Source: Blautia sp.
GTDB lineage: Bacteria; Bacillota; Clostridia; Lachnospirales; Lachnospiraceae
Direction of reading: 5' to 3'
Length of the DNA: 64,000 nucleotides
NCBI GenBank assembly: GCA_021772055.1
Contig: JAETNR010000014.1
Span: 18,357 to 82,356, forward strand
The notes under the pieces were generated by a model that was not told the origin of the DNA, ran no database searches, and was given only the letters and a program-made list of their open reading frames with translations. A program made the position numbers and the translations under genes. This document shows, one piece after another, positions 34,388 to 43,059 of this stretch. Numbering within the stretch: position 1 is the stretch's first letter; the number at the start of each line of letters is the position of its first letter.

Positions 34388-34711
34388 TTAGTCCAGGTGA
34401 TATACCTCTTCCATGAAGGCCCACCATTCTCCCGGCTTCGCAGTGGGAATCGGCTCCTGACATGGATCCGTTTCCTTCCACCACTCCCGGGTTTTGGGAT
34501 CTGCTGCCATCTTCGCCATATCTCCTTCAAAGTCATTTCCGATATATTCAAAGTAACTAAATAAATATCCGTCTCTGTAATAGATGGAATAGTTTCTCAT
34601 ATTGCACTTACGGATCATTTCGTTGACCTCCGGCCACGGATTCGCATGAAGCTCTTTATATCGTTCCAGGAACTCCGGTTTTACTTTAATTACCTGTCCG
34701 TATCTCTGCAT
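34388..34711 (-). CDS. rhaM: L-rhamnose mutarotase
   Basis: 107 residues, the family size. RYGQVIKVKPEFLERYKELHANPWPEV, then YSIYYRDGYLFSYFEYIG and the end TAKPGEWWAFMEEVYHLD are typical of RhaM/YiiL, which interconverts alpha- and beta-L-rhamnose in the cytoplasm. First gene of the operon with the UroD-like protein and the second CUT2 transporter. This is the best evidence that the operon handles rhamnose. Confidence 0.92.
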   Translation of the reverse strand: MQRYGQVIKVKPEFLERYKELHANPWPEVNEMIRKCNMRNYSIYYRDGYLFSYFEYIGNDFEGDMAKMAADPKTREWWKETDPCQEPIPTAKPGEWWAFMEEVYHLD

Positions 34712-34744
34712 TCTGTTCTGCTCCCTTCCGTTTTTTATGTTTTC

Positions 34745-34772
34745 ATTATACCCCTTGCAAATACAATTGCAA
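34745..34772 (-). promoter_or_regulatory. Promoter of the rhaM-transporter operon
   Basis: Minus strand: TTGCAA (34772-34767), 16 bp spacer, TATAAT (34750-34745). Operator copy B lies 20 bp upstream of the -35. Confidence 0.75.
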
Positions 34773-34791
34773 TACGTTTCTCAAAATAATA

Positions 34792-34807
34792 ATCTAAACG
34801 TTTTGAT
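34792..34807. promoter_or_regulatory. LacI-type operator, copy B
   Basis: ATCTAAACGTTTTGAT, identical to the copy at 34356, placed between the divergent promoters of rhaM and the LacI-SBP gene. A single dimer here could control both directions; with copy A 436 bases away, looping is possible. Confidence 0.82.
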
Positions 34808-34808
34808 A

Positions 34809-34837
34809 TTGACGTTTTACATACGGTATGTTACATT
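34809..34837 (+). promoter_or_regulatory. Promoter of the LacI-SBP fusion gene
   Basis: TTGACG (34809-34814), 17 bp spacer, TACATT (34832-34837). The -35 box is one base from operator copy B, so the gene is probably autoregulated. Confidence 0.65.
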
Positions 34838-34888
34838 AGATATATCAGGATTGTGCCAAATATTACAAAATAGAAAAGGAGTACCTCT

Positions 34889-37189
34889 ATGGTCACTTTA
34901 AAAGACGTTGCAAAAGATGCCGGTGTCTCCATTGCCACTGTCTCCTGCTGTTTAAGCGGAACCCGCCAGGTAAAGCCGGAAACAAAAGCCCGTATCATGG
35001 AATCCATAGAAAAACTAAAGTATATTCCCAACGCATCTGCACGCAACTTAAAAATCTCAACATCCAACAGGATCGGAATCGTTTTGACGGATATTAACAA
35101 TCTGTATCATGCTGAAATTTTTAAAGGAGCCTCTGATTATCTGCAGCGGCAGGATTATACCATTCATGTGGCTTTCTCCAACAGCGCTCCCGTAATCGAG
35201 CAGGAGAAGATCAATGAATTTATCAGCCAGAATGTAAGCGGACTTTTGATTATTACCTCTCAGCCCCATAACACGCGTTTTTTTCAAAACTGTATCCAAA
35301 GTTATTCGATTCCTACGGTTTTTGTAGAACGCCGGCCGGAAAATATTGATAGCAGTTTTGCCTGTTTTGACAACTACCGTACCACTTATTTTCTCACAGA
35401 ACAGCTTCTTCAAAAGCATTACCGAAGGATCGCCCTGGTCACAGGACCTGAGCATTATTCTTCTGAAAAGGACTGCAGTGACGGCTATGAAATGGCTTTC
35501 CAGAATTATAACATTCCTTTTGATCCTTCCCTGATTCAGCGAACCAATATGTCCAAGGAGGATGCCTTTAAGGTGGTGCTCAATAATCTGGATCCGGATA
35601 CCATTGAAGCCATCATCACCACTTCCGAGAACATTGCCGATGGGGTTCTGGAAGCCCTCACCATCCTTGGCCTTGAAGTACCGGGAGACATCCAGCTTCT
35701 CACTTTTGGAGAAGAATGCTGGAACCAGTCCTTCCGCCATCCCGGCGTGATCCACACATGCCGTAATGCCTTTACCCTGGGATCTGAAGCCGCAGGCCTT
35801 CTCATCCGGCACATTCAGTCTCCCGCTTTTTTTGAAGAAAAAAACATTACTTTTACAGATAAGGTTGTGCATAGCAGCCTTCCTCTTCTTCTGCCGCCCG
35901 CCACCAAAGCGCCTTTTCAGCTGGCAGCTGATTACGAAGCGCCGCCCCTTCGTATTCTGATGGCAGATATCGCAACCTCCCATTCTATTAAGCTTTTGTC
36001 CAGAGCCTTTACGCATCAGACGGGAATTCCTGTAGAAATCGATTTTGCCCCACAGGCAGCACTCTTGTCCCGGATCGTCAAAGACATGGAAAAGGCGTAC
36101 CATGACTATGATATTTATATGTATGATATTCCATGGCTGCAATACATGGTCCAGAACAGACTGGTAAGCGATATTTCCCTGTTTATTCGAGAAAATCCGG
36201 AACTGATGGATTCTGTGTTTCCCGAGAACTGGGAAAACTGCCAGCATGACGGACATTACTACGGGATTCCCATTGTGGGCGGCTCCCAGATTTTGTTTTA
36301 CAGACAGGATCTGTTTGAAGATCCTGCTATTATCCGGGAGTTTCAAAAGCAATACCAGATTTCTCTGCGTCCTCCAAGGACATGGACCGAATTTAACGGA
36401 ATCGCACAATTTTTCACAAAGAAATACAATCCGGCATCTCCCACCCTGTACGGTACTTCTCTTGCAGGGATTGTTGATGAAGAACTGGCGCCGGAAATCC
36501 TCATCAGGCTTTGGGCATATGGAGGTTCCATCTGGGATAAGTACAACCGTGTATCTTTAAATACTCCGGAAATTGCCAAATCCTTTAATAGCATCCTTAA
36601 GACACTTGACTATACCGGAAGAGATCCCTTTCAGACCTCCATTAGCCAGACTGTAGAGGATTTTTCCTCCGGAAAAACAGCCATGCTGGTTACTTACTCG
36701 GAATATGCATCGGAAATCAGTACCTCCATATCCAACAATACGATTGGGCGGGTGGGGTATGAATCCCTTCCGGGCCGCACTCCCATCAGTGTAGGATGGA
36801 ATCTTGGCATCAACCCCTACACCGGCAATACGGATGCTGCATATGCTTATTTTAAATGGATCTGCAGGAGTGATATCAGCTTTTATATGACCATCGTGGA
36901 CGGGCAGTCTCCCGTTATGGCCCCCTATCAGAGCCACGAGATCCTGAAGCTTTATCCCTGGATGGAACTGACAGAAAAGAGCTTTAACTACTGCAGGAAA
37001 CGAATCGGTCCTTACAGGCCGAACTCCCTGGTCATTCCGGAAAACAAGCTGGAGCGGATTCTCTGTTCCATACTGAAAAATGTCCTCCAAAAGAATATGT
37101 CCGTATCCGAAGCGCTCGCCCTCGGCCAAACGGAGATGGAACTGCTGTTTAAATCCTACGGCTATCCCAAGCCTCTCCATTTTATTTGA
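34889..37189 (+). CDS. LacI-family regulator fused to a family-1 solute-binding-protein domain
   Basis: 766 residues, about twice a normal LacI protein. Residues 1-60 are the LacI helix-turn-helix (TLKDVAKDAGVSIATVSCCLSG) with hinge; 60-340 the usual LacI sensor (RIGIVLTDINNLYHAEIFKG, IALVTGPEHY). Residues 355-766 match extracellular solute-binding proteins of the MalE/UgpB type (GIPIVGGSQILFYRQDLFED, TWTEFNGIAQFF, GKTAMLVTYSEYAS, GWNLGINPYTGNTDAAYAYFKW), with no signal peptide or membrane helix, so it acts in the cytoplasm. It likely reads two sugars. AAGGAG precedes the ATG. Divergent from rhaM; followed by YesN/YesM-type genes. Confidence 0.9.
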   Translation: MVTLKDVAKDAGVSIATVSCCLSGTRQVKPETKARIMESIEKLKYIPNASARNLKISTSNRIGIVLTDINNLYHAEIFKGASDYLQRQDYTIHVAFSNSAPVIEQEKINEFISQNVSGLLIITSQPHNTRFFQNCIQSYSIPTVFVERRPENIDSSFACFDNYRTTYFLTEQLLQKHYRRIALVTGPEHYSSEKDCSDGYEMAFQNYNIPFDPSLIQRTNMSKEDAFKVVLNNLDPDTIEAIITTSENIADGVLEALTILGLEVPGDIQLLTFGEECWNQSFRHPGVIHTCRNAFTLGSEAAGLLIRHIQSPAFFEEKNITFTDKVVHSSLPLLLPPATKAPFQLAADYEAPPLRILMADIATSHSIKLLSRAFTHQTGIPVEIDFAPQAALLSRIVKDMEKAYHDYDIYMYDIPWLQYMVQNRLVSDISLFIRENPELMDSVFPENWENCQHDGHYYGIPIVGGSQILFYRQDLFEDPAIIREFQKQYQISLRPPRTWTEFNGIAQFFTKKYNPASPTLYGTSLAGIVDEELAPEILIRLWAYGGSIWDKYNRVSLNTPEIAKSFNSILKTLDYTGRDPFQTSISQTVEDFSSGKTAMLVTYSEYASEISTSISNNTIGRVGYESLPGRTPISVGWNLGINPYTGNTDAAYAYFKWICRSDISFYMTIVDGQSPVMAPYQSHEILKLYPWMELTEKSFNYCRKRIGPYRPNSLVIPENKLERILCSILKNVLQKNMSVSEALALGQTEMELLFKSYGYPKPLHFI

Positions 37190-37272
37190 TACGTTTTTCT
37201 CGTAATCCCGGAAAATTTGTGTTAAAATACAAAGAAGATACTAATGATCGAGCAAAGGATACGGAGAGAAAG

Positions 37273-38829
37273 ATGAAATTACTGATCGTAGATGATGAAG
37301 AGCTGACCCGCACAGGCGTCATTTCTTCTATTGACTGGAAATCCCTGGGGATTGATGAAGTGTTTCAGGCAGATGACGGGCTTCACGGGCTGGAAGCAGC
37401 CCAGAAGTTTCAGCCGGAAATTATCCTGTGTGATGTGAGAATGCCTCGTCTGGACGGCATTTCCATGCTGGAGCGCCTGGAACGGGTTCTGCCCGACACT
37501 GTTGCCATATTTATGAGCGGCTACTCTGACAAAGAATATCTGAAAGCGGCTATTAAGCTTAAAGCAGTCAATTATATTGAAAAGCCGCTGAATCCCGATG
37601 AAATCCGGGAAGCTGTCCTGGAAGCCAGAGAGCGCTATATCCACAAGCTTCACTCCCACAGGGGCGAGGCTCTTCATTCCATGGAAACAGCTTCCCGGCT
37701 GGCTCTGAAACTTACCGCTCCCTTTGGCTCAAACAGTGAAGAGATCCAGGCGTTTATTAAGGAGCTGGCCCTTCCCATTACATCGGGAACTTACTTTACC
37801 GCATTTATCGTGAAGCTGGATGCTGCCCTGGAAATCGCAGAGCCCTCTTTGGGAAATATCTGCCAGAAGGTGGATGTCTTTCTGAAATCCTTCCATCTGT
37901 ACTGTATCCACGTAGAAAAAAGGAGACAATATCTGGTCTATTTTGTATATGGGCCTTCCATGCCTTCCTCCTCTGTCATCCAGTCAGTGGGGCAGCTTCT
38001 TGGAACCCTTTATGCGGATTTGGGCAGATACTTTATTGCTGCAGGCGACAGTCTTTCCGGAATCTCCAGGGCTTACCAGTCCTATGCCTCCGCAGTCATT
38101 CTTCTTCAAAGCAGCTTCTTTTTCCCGGAAAACACGTTCCTGACTTCTGACCTTATAAAAGATGCCGCTTCTTCAGGAGCCGCTGATCTCCCCGCTTCTT
38201 TTAACAGGGAATTCAGCGAAGCACTCTCAGGCAGGGATAAGGAAACATGCAGGAAGCTTTTGGAGAAGCTTACAGAATATTTTCATAAAAATACCTCTCT
38301 TTTGCAAAATCAGGTAAAGGATCTGTATTATAAGCTGCTCCTTTCTCTGGATGATTCGCGAAGACAATTAAAGATCACCAGCACTTTGGATAGTGTCAGC
38401 ATTGCGGAAGAAATGGAGCATTGCTTTACTTTCCGGGATCTGCACAGGGTTCTGGAAGAAAAAACAGAACAGTTTTTCCGGGATGCAGCCACTTCCACGG
38501 AAGAAAATCCTACCATTTTTCTCATTAAGGATTACATCAGCAAACACTATATGCAGGAAACCCTTTCTGTAAAAGATATCAGTGCCCACGTGTTTCTGTC
38601 CGCATCCTATGTATGTACATTTTTTAAGAGTGAAACAGGAAAAACGCTGAACCAGTATCTTACAGAATACCGCATGGAGCGGGCCAAACAGCTTCTGGGC
38701 GATTCCCGTTACAAGATCACGGATATCTCTTCCAAGGTGGGCTACAGTGACGGCAATTACTTTGGAAAAAGCTTTAAGAAATACAGCGGGTTTTCTCCAT
38801 CGGAATACAGGGAGAGGCTTACACAATGA
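37273..38829 (+). CDS. YesN-type response regulator with AraC output domain
   Basis: 518 residues from the ATG at 37273 (GGAGAG upstream); the longer in-frame start at 37186 overlaps the previous gene and lacks a site. Receiver domain with acidic pocket D7-D8-E9, phospho-acceptor D54 (CDVRMPRLDG) and the conserved Lys in EKPL. The middle is a low-similarity linker domain. The C-terminal 105 residues form an AraC DNA-binding domain (VKDISAHVFLSASYVCTFFKSETG, ITDISSKVGYSDGNYFGKSFKK). It overlaps the kinase gene by 4 bases (ATGA). Such pairs activate sugar-uptake operons. Confidence 0.9.
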   Translation: MKLLIVDDEELTRTGVISSIDWKSLGIDEVFQADDGLHGLEAAQKFQPEIILCDVRMPRLDGISMLERLERVLPDTVAIFMSGYSDKEYLKAAIKLKAVNYIEKPLNPDEIREAVLEARERYIHKLHSHRGEALHSMETASRLALKLTAPFGSNSEEIQAFIKELALPITSGTYFTAFIVKLDAALEIAEPSLGNICQKVDVFLKSFHLYCIHVEKRRQYLVYFVYGPSMPSSSVIQSVGQLLGTLYADLGRYFIAAGDSLSGISRAYQSYASAVILLQSSFFFPENTFLTSDLIKDAASSGAADLPASFNREFSEALSGRDKETCRKLLEKLTEYFHKNTSLLQNQVKDLYYKLLLSLDDSRRQLKITSTLDSVSIAEEMEHCFTFRDLHRVLEEKTEQFFRDAATSTEENPTIFLIKDYISKHYMQETLSVKDISAHVFLSASYVCTFFKSETGKTLNQYLTEYRMERAKQLLGDSRYKITDISSKVGYSDGNYFGKSFKKYSGFSPSEYRERLTQ

Positions 38830-40652
38830 AACGATTTTTACACTTTATCCGGCAGGGTTACGGAGATATGAAGCTGCAGTCCAAATTCTCCCTGGCCCTG
38901 ATACTGGCAGTTACTCTTCCCATGCTGATGCTTGCACTCTTTTTTTACGGCAAGCTTTATGACATGACCGTTTCCTACACCATTCGCCAGGAGCAGGATC
39001 TCTCTTCCAAAACAGCACCTATGATCGATGAAACTGTACAGAAAGTACTGGATACTTATACGGAATTATCCCAGCTTTCTTTTTACCAGACTTTGTTTCA
39101 CCAACCTGTCAATTATCCCTTTTCTTCCCTCACTGCAAGTTCGGATGCAAGGGAATTTCAAAAACAGGCAAGGGAAATGATTGACGGGACTTTGATCACC
39201 GATATCCAGATTTATGTGGATTTTCCCAATACATCCTCCAGCCTTTTTCATGCACCCAGCACAAAGGAGATTTTTTCTCCGATCCGTTATGTAAAGGGCA
39301 CTTACTGGTACGGCATTTTTCAAAGCACTCCCATTCCTGCAGCAGATCTGTACTGCCCTTCCTTTTATCTGGGCACTCAGGAAAGGCAAAACCATGGGGA
39401 TCTGGCTTATATCCGCAGGGGTTCCCTTTATTATCACGGGACCTCCTATCCCTGCTATACGGCAATTTATTATTCTTCCGCTCCTCTTCGGGGAATTTTA
39501 CAGGATAATCTGGCTCTGGCCGGAAGTGTTTCCTATATTTTAAATGACCGGGATGCCCTGGTCGCATCCTCGGATGAGTCCCTTTCCGGGATTTACTGGC
39601 TGGACTATGAAAGCATTGAGGAATCCTTTATGTCCTCCAATAACTTTATTGAGCGAATGATTCTGGATCAGAAGATTTATGCCGGATTTTACAGTATTTC
39701 CCACACAGGCTGGTTTATGGTAACCGTCCTTCCCTCTGCTCCGTTGATTCAGCAAAGCCACAGGATCATGCTGCAGTATGTGGCGCTGTATCTGGGGTTT
39801 CTGGTTCTGGCGATGCTTCTTGCCGCTTTTCTGGCACGTTCCATCAGCAGACGTATTTCCTCTGTGATCAGCCAGATGCAGCAGGTACGCATGGGTCCCC
39901 CTGTTCCCATGGGCAGTCCGGAATATCACGATGAAGTGGGCGATCTGATGGATACCTACAACTACATGACCAGGAAAATGGGGGATCTGATGGAGGAGCA
40001 GAGACAGGCTGCGGAGGATCTGCGGATTGCGGAGTTTAACTCCCTTCAGGCGCAAATCAATCCTCATTTTCTTTACAATACCATGGATATGATCAACTGG
40101 CTTGCACAGCAGGGCCGTACCTCTGAGATCAGCAATGCTGTACAGAATCTTTCCAGGTTCTACAAGCTGACCCTGAGCCGTAAACAGAGCATCAGCACCA
40201 TTGCCCAGGAAGAAGAGCATGTTTCCATTTATATCCGTTTACAAAATATGCGCTATCACGATAGTATTGAATTCATTTCGGATATTCCGGATGAGCTGAT
40301 GGAATACCAGATTCCCAAGCTGACGCTGCAGCCTGTCATCGAAAATTCTATTCTCCACGGGATCCTGGAAAAGGATACAAAATCGGGAACCATCGTTTTG
40401 ACCGGCTGGATGGAGGATGGGGATATTGTACTTTTGATTTCCGATAACGGCGTTGGCATTCCGCCGGAAAAACTTCCTGTGATTCTTACCGGTACAGGAA
40501 AAAGCGTCTCCGGCGGCACAAATATCGCCGTATATAATACGCACCGGAGACTGCAGATTCTATACGGGGAAGCATATGGATTATCCTATTCCAGTGTCCA
40601 GGGGCAGGGTACAGAAGTGCAGATCCGCCTTCCTGCAAAGCGCGGAGAATAA
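38826..40652 (+). CDS. YesM-type sensor histidine kinase
   Basis: 608 residues. Membrane helix about 20-45, extracellular Cache-like sensor about 45-310, second helix about 315-340, HAMP, then His_kinase (INPHFLYNTMDMINW with the phospho-His) and HATPase_c (PVIENSILHGI N-box, ISDNGVGIPPEKL G1 box, GTGKSVSGGTNIAVYNTHRRL). It phosphorylates the preceding response regulator. The stimulus is extracellular and probably a sugar. Last gene of the plus-strand block, with a terminator at 40688. Confidence 0.92.
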   Translation: MKRFLHFIRQGYGDMKLQSKFSLALILAVTLPMLMLALFFYGKLYDMTVSYTIRQEQDLSSKTAPMIDETVQKVLDTYTELSQLSFYQTLFHQPVNYPFSSLTASSDAREFQKQAREMIDGTLITDIQIYVDFPNTSSSLFHAPSTKEIFSPIRYVKGTYWYGIFQSTPIPAADLYCPSFYLGTQERQNHGDLAYIRRGSLYYHGTSYPCYTAIYYSSAPLRGILQDNLALAGSVSYILNDRDALVASSDESLSGIYWLDYESIEESFMSSNNFIERMILDQKIYAGFYSISHTGWFMVTVLPSAPLIQQSHRIMLQYVALYLGFLVLAMLLAAFLARSISRRISSVISQMQQVRMGPPVPMGSPEYHDEVGDLMDTYNYMTRKMGDLMEEQRQAAEDLRIAEFNSLQAQINPHFLYNTMDMINWLAQQGRTSEISNAVQNLSRFYKLTLSRKQSISTIAQEEEHVSIYIRLQNMRYHDSIEFISDIPDELMEYQIPKLTLQPVIENSILHGILEKDTKSGTIVLTGWMEDGDIVLLISDNGVGIPPEKLPVILTGTGKSVSGGTNIAVYNTHRRLQILYGEAYGLSYSSVQGQGTEVQIRLPAKRGE

Positions 40653-41140
40653 AACGATCCGGCCAGCGGATGCCGCTGGCAGTATACAGTGCTTTATCCT
40701 GTGCCATGAGATAAAGCACTGCCTTTTTATTCCGATTTTCCGGAAGCTTACAGTGAAAATACCATTGCAGATTGTCTGCATTAGGATCATTTTTCATCGC
40801 CTCTTCTTCTGTAAAGGACAGCGATTTTAAAACAGCACCATCTTCCCCTTTCAGCAAAGTGCAAAATATCTTTTTTTCTAAGCTTTGTTACTTCTACTGT
40901 ATAATCATCAAATGTAAATTCCTGGTCTTTCAGATATTCTATTTTTGCACTTGTATTTACTGTAAAGGTCATTAAAATGCGGATAAGCCAGGTTTAGGCA
41001 TAGACATCCTGTTTTAATGTATGCAGTTTTTCAAAAGCTTTTGTAATTGCCTCCTGTGCGGCATCTGCACAGTCTTCATCCTTTTTCAGAATGGCCCTGG
41101 CAATCCGGTACAGTTCTTCCTCATTTTCCAAAACAATGCG
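40653..41140 (-). pseudogene. ECF sigma factor remnant joined to the C-terminus of another small protein
   Basis: On the minus strand, 41140-40995 encode ENEEELYRIARAILKKDED, then CADAAQEAITKAFEKLHTLK, the region-2 start of an ECF sigma factor. A TAA interrupts DVYA-stop-TWLIRIL, where relatives have a Lys codon. The same frame then runs directly into TFTVNTSAKIEYLKDQEF, which is not sigma-like. A further frameshift near 40850 leads to a tail (GAVLKSLSFTEEEAMKNDP ... ALYTASGIRWPDRFI). I read this as an ECF sigma gene fused by deletion to the end of its former partner, possibly an anti-sigma protein. Not functional. Confidence 0.6.
40688..40728 (+). terminator. Terminator of the LacI-SBP/YesN/YesM block
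   Basis: Arms AGTGCTTTATC (40688-40698) and GATAAAGCACT (40110 offset, i.e. 40710-40720), then GCCTTTTTAT. Confidence 0.85.
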
Positions 41141-41169
41141 CAAAAGATTCCCGGTATTTCCGAAAAAAA

Positions 41170-42066
41170 TCAAAAAGGATATTCATCAATGCAGACAGTT
41201 TCTCCAAGAATTTCTCTGGATACGCACAAAGTCAGATCTTCTCCTGCAGACATGCTCCATTTTACAAGGCTCATACAGCGGTTCCGGAGCTCAATGCCTG
41301 TGATTCCGTAGGGGTGGACACAGCTTCCCGTGTTGCAGTAAGGGGAAACTTCCTCTTCCGCTTTCACCTGCGTTTGATTTTGCGCGCTGTTTTCAGAGAC
41401 TGCAAATCCGATCATCGGATGATGGGTGTGTCCGCAGATGAGAATGCAGTTCTTTTCTCTCGCCCATTGAGTAAGAAGTTTCTCCGATTTCTTCTTTTTG
41501 GTATTGTTTTTTGCAGCACTGGTGGGATCCGGGATGCCCAGAGCTTCCAGAGGTCTCCAGAGATAGCACACCAGGAAACGGGAAAGCCGCCAAAACGTGC
41601 TGTTTAACATATCCGCCTGGTGTCCATGGATGAGACAGATATCTTTCTTTTGCTCCTCATCCTTCAGGATAATCCCCGGATAAGAAGGCGGCAGATCCGA
41701 CGGATTTTTTTTCCGGAAGCTGCGGCATTTTTTTACCATGTCATGATTGCCATATATTGCATACATTCTTCCCGCATGGGAGAATTTTTCCAAAAGGGCA
41801 AAGCTTTCCGGATGCATTTCACGAATGCACTTCATGGAACGGTTTTCCCACAGCTCATCCCCGTCCCCAAGCTCAATATAGGTAAAACCATGGGCAAAAT
41901 AATATTTCAATGCAGCCAGATACAGGTATTCATTTTTCAGGAAATTATCGTTGGCAGTTCCGCACCCTCTGTGACAGTCGCTGAGCAAAATGTATCTGGA
42001 GTTTTTCGCAAGGGGCAGATGAAGAGCTTTTTCCAGATCTGCATTGATCCTCGTATGATAGCTCAT
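41170..42066 (-). CDS. Calcineurin-like metallophosphoesterase
   Basis: 298 residues. The metal-site series is present in order: SDCHRG (motif I; C replaces the usual xH spacing residue), GDGDELWE (II), GNHD (III), LIHGHQAD (IV), CGHTHHP (V). Soluble, cytoplasmic; the insertion around residues 165-200 is basic (KNNTKKKKSEK). Substrate unknown. It overlaps the DUF4474 gene by 4 bases, so the two are translated together. Confidence 0.88.
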   Translation of the reverse strand: MSYHTRINADLEKALHLPLAKNSRYILLSDCHRGCGTANDNFLKNEYLYLAALKYYFAHGFTYIELGDGDELWENRSMKCIREMHPESFALLEKFSHAGRMYAIYGNHDMVKKCRSFRKKNPSDLPPSYPGIILKDEEQKKDICLIHGHQADMLNSTFWRLSRFLVCYLWRPLEALGIPDPTSAAKNNTKKKKSEKLLTQWAREKNCILICGHTHHPMIGFAVSENSAQNQTQVKAEEEVSPYCNTGSCVHPYGITGIELRNRCMSLVKWSMSAGEDLTLCVSREILGETVCIDEYPF

Positions 42067-42959
42067 ATTCCCTTCCTCCCCGGAAATACATTTCTCCCCA
42101 TGCGCAGCATACGGCGGCAGCTGCCCGGAAGAAGAAAATAGAGATACAAAATTTTATCCAGAGTGCAGGAAAATGGGGATGTTACAAGCTGATACAGTCT
42201 GCAGAACATCAGGTTTTTCCACTGCTGCCATCTTCCTTTTCCTGCTGCCCTGCGTCGGGGCTGACTCCCATGGGGTGTCTTCATGGTAAAAAAAATGGTT
42301 TTGCAGCCAACGCAAAGTTCGCATGTTCGGTAGCCTGCGTTTTTTAACCCTTCGTAAAAGCATTCCAACATTTCTTCTTCCGGAAATGTAATGGAAACTC
42401 TCATGGTCAGTTCTTCCGGCTCGCTGTATTCGCCCACGCAGAAGCCGGTCAGCCACCAGTGTTTCCGCTGCAGTCTGCATTTCCTTCTTCCGTTTTTATA
42501 GAGTTCCAGGGAGATAGGAAGCAGTTCTTCATCGGGAATACTATGAAAAACCGCAGACCTTCTCTCTCCCGGATTTATCAGGGTATCCGCCCGGTATATC
42601 CCTACCTCCCCGCCTGTGTTCAGCCCGTACTGTCCTTTCCAAAACTCGATCAGCCAGGTTTTTTGACCATAATCAAAATAAATAGGTTCGCAGTCAAACA
42701 CCATCTGAAAATGTACGGCAGTTTCATCAAAAAACGCGCAGTATCCAAACTCCCTTTGCCATGCATCCAGCGTAGTCGTAACCACGTCCTCCCCCGGTAC
42801 ATACTGAAACCCAAAGGGCTTCAGCAGATCATCCAGACGGCAGATCTTTTCACAGCGATCCATTCTGCAGATCCTGATTCTCATTTTCCTGCACTGGGAA
42901 AAACCGAATATACAAAAGAATACACTGCAGCAAAGCAGTATTCCAATAAAAAAATACAT
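42063..42959 (-). CDS. DUF4474 protein with N-terminal membrane anchor
   Basis: 298 residues. One membrane helix at residues 2-22, then a domain I recognise as DUF4474 (LLKPFGFQYVPGEDVVTTTLDAW..., FGYCAFFDETA, FDCEPIYFDYGQKTWLIEFWKGQYG, GGEVGIYRAD). Function unknown. In Clostridia it is often near envelope genes. The C-terminal ~80 residues are basic and Cys-rich and could associate with the membrane. First gene of a two-gene unit with the phosphoesterase. Confidence 0.8.
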   Translation of the reverse strand: MYFFIGILLCCSVFFCIFGFSQCRKMRIRICRMDRCEKICRLDDLLKPFGFQYVPGEDVVTTTLDAWQREFGYCAFFDETAVHFQMVFDCEPIYFDYGQKTWLIEFWKGQYGLNTGGEVGIYRADTLINPGERRSAVFHSIPDEELLPISLELYKNGRRKCRLQRKHWWLTGFCVGEYSEPEELTMRVSITFPEEEMLECFYEGLKNAGYRTCELCVGCKTIFFTMKTPHGSQPRRRAAGKGRWQQWKNLMFCRLYQLVTSPFSCTLDKILYLYFLLPGSCRRMLRMGRNVFPGRKGI

Positions 42960-43059
42960 ACGCTATCCCTTTTCTTTTTACCATAGTATATGATTTATGC
43001 AGATACTTTGTTTTTCAGAAAGGAACTCCCAGGCCTGTATAGTTTTCAGGCCCGGGAGT

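Noticed and set aside
35057..36409. 450-residue open frame antisense to the LacI-SBP gene
   Set aside because: The opposite strand encodes a protein with clear LacI and binding-protein motifs; the antisense product resembles nothing.
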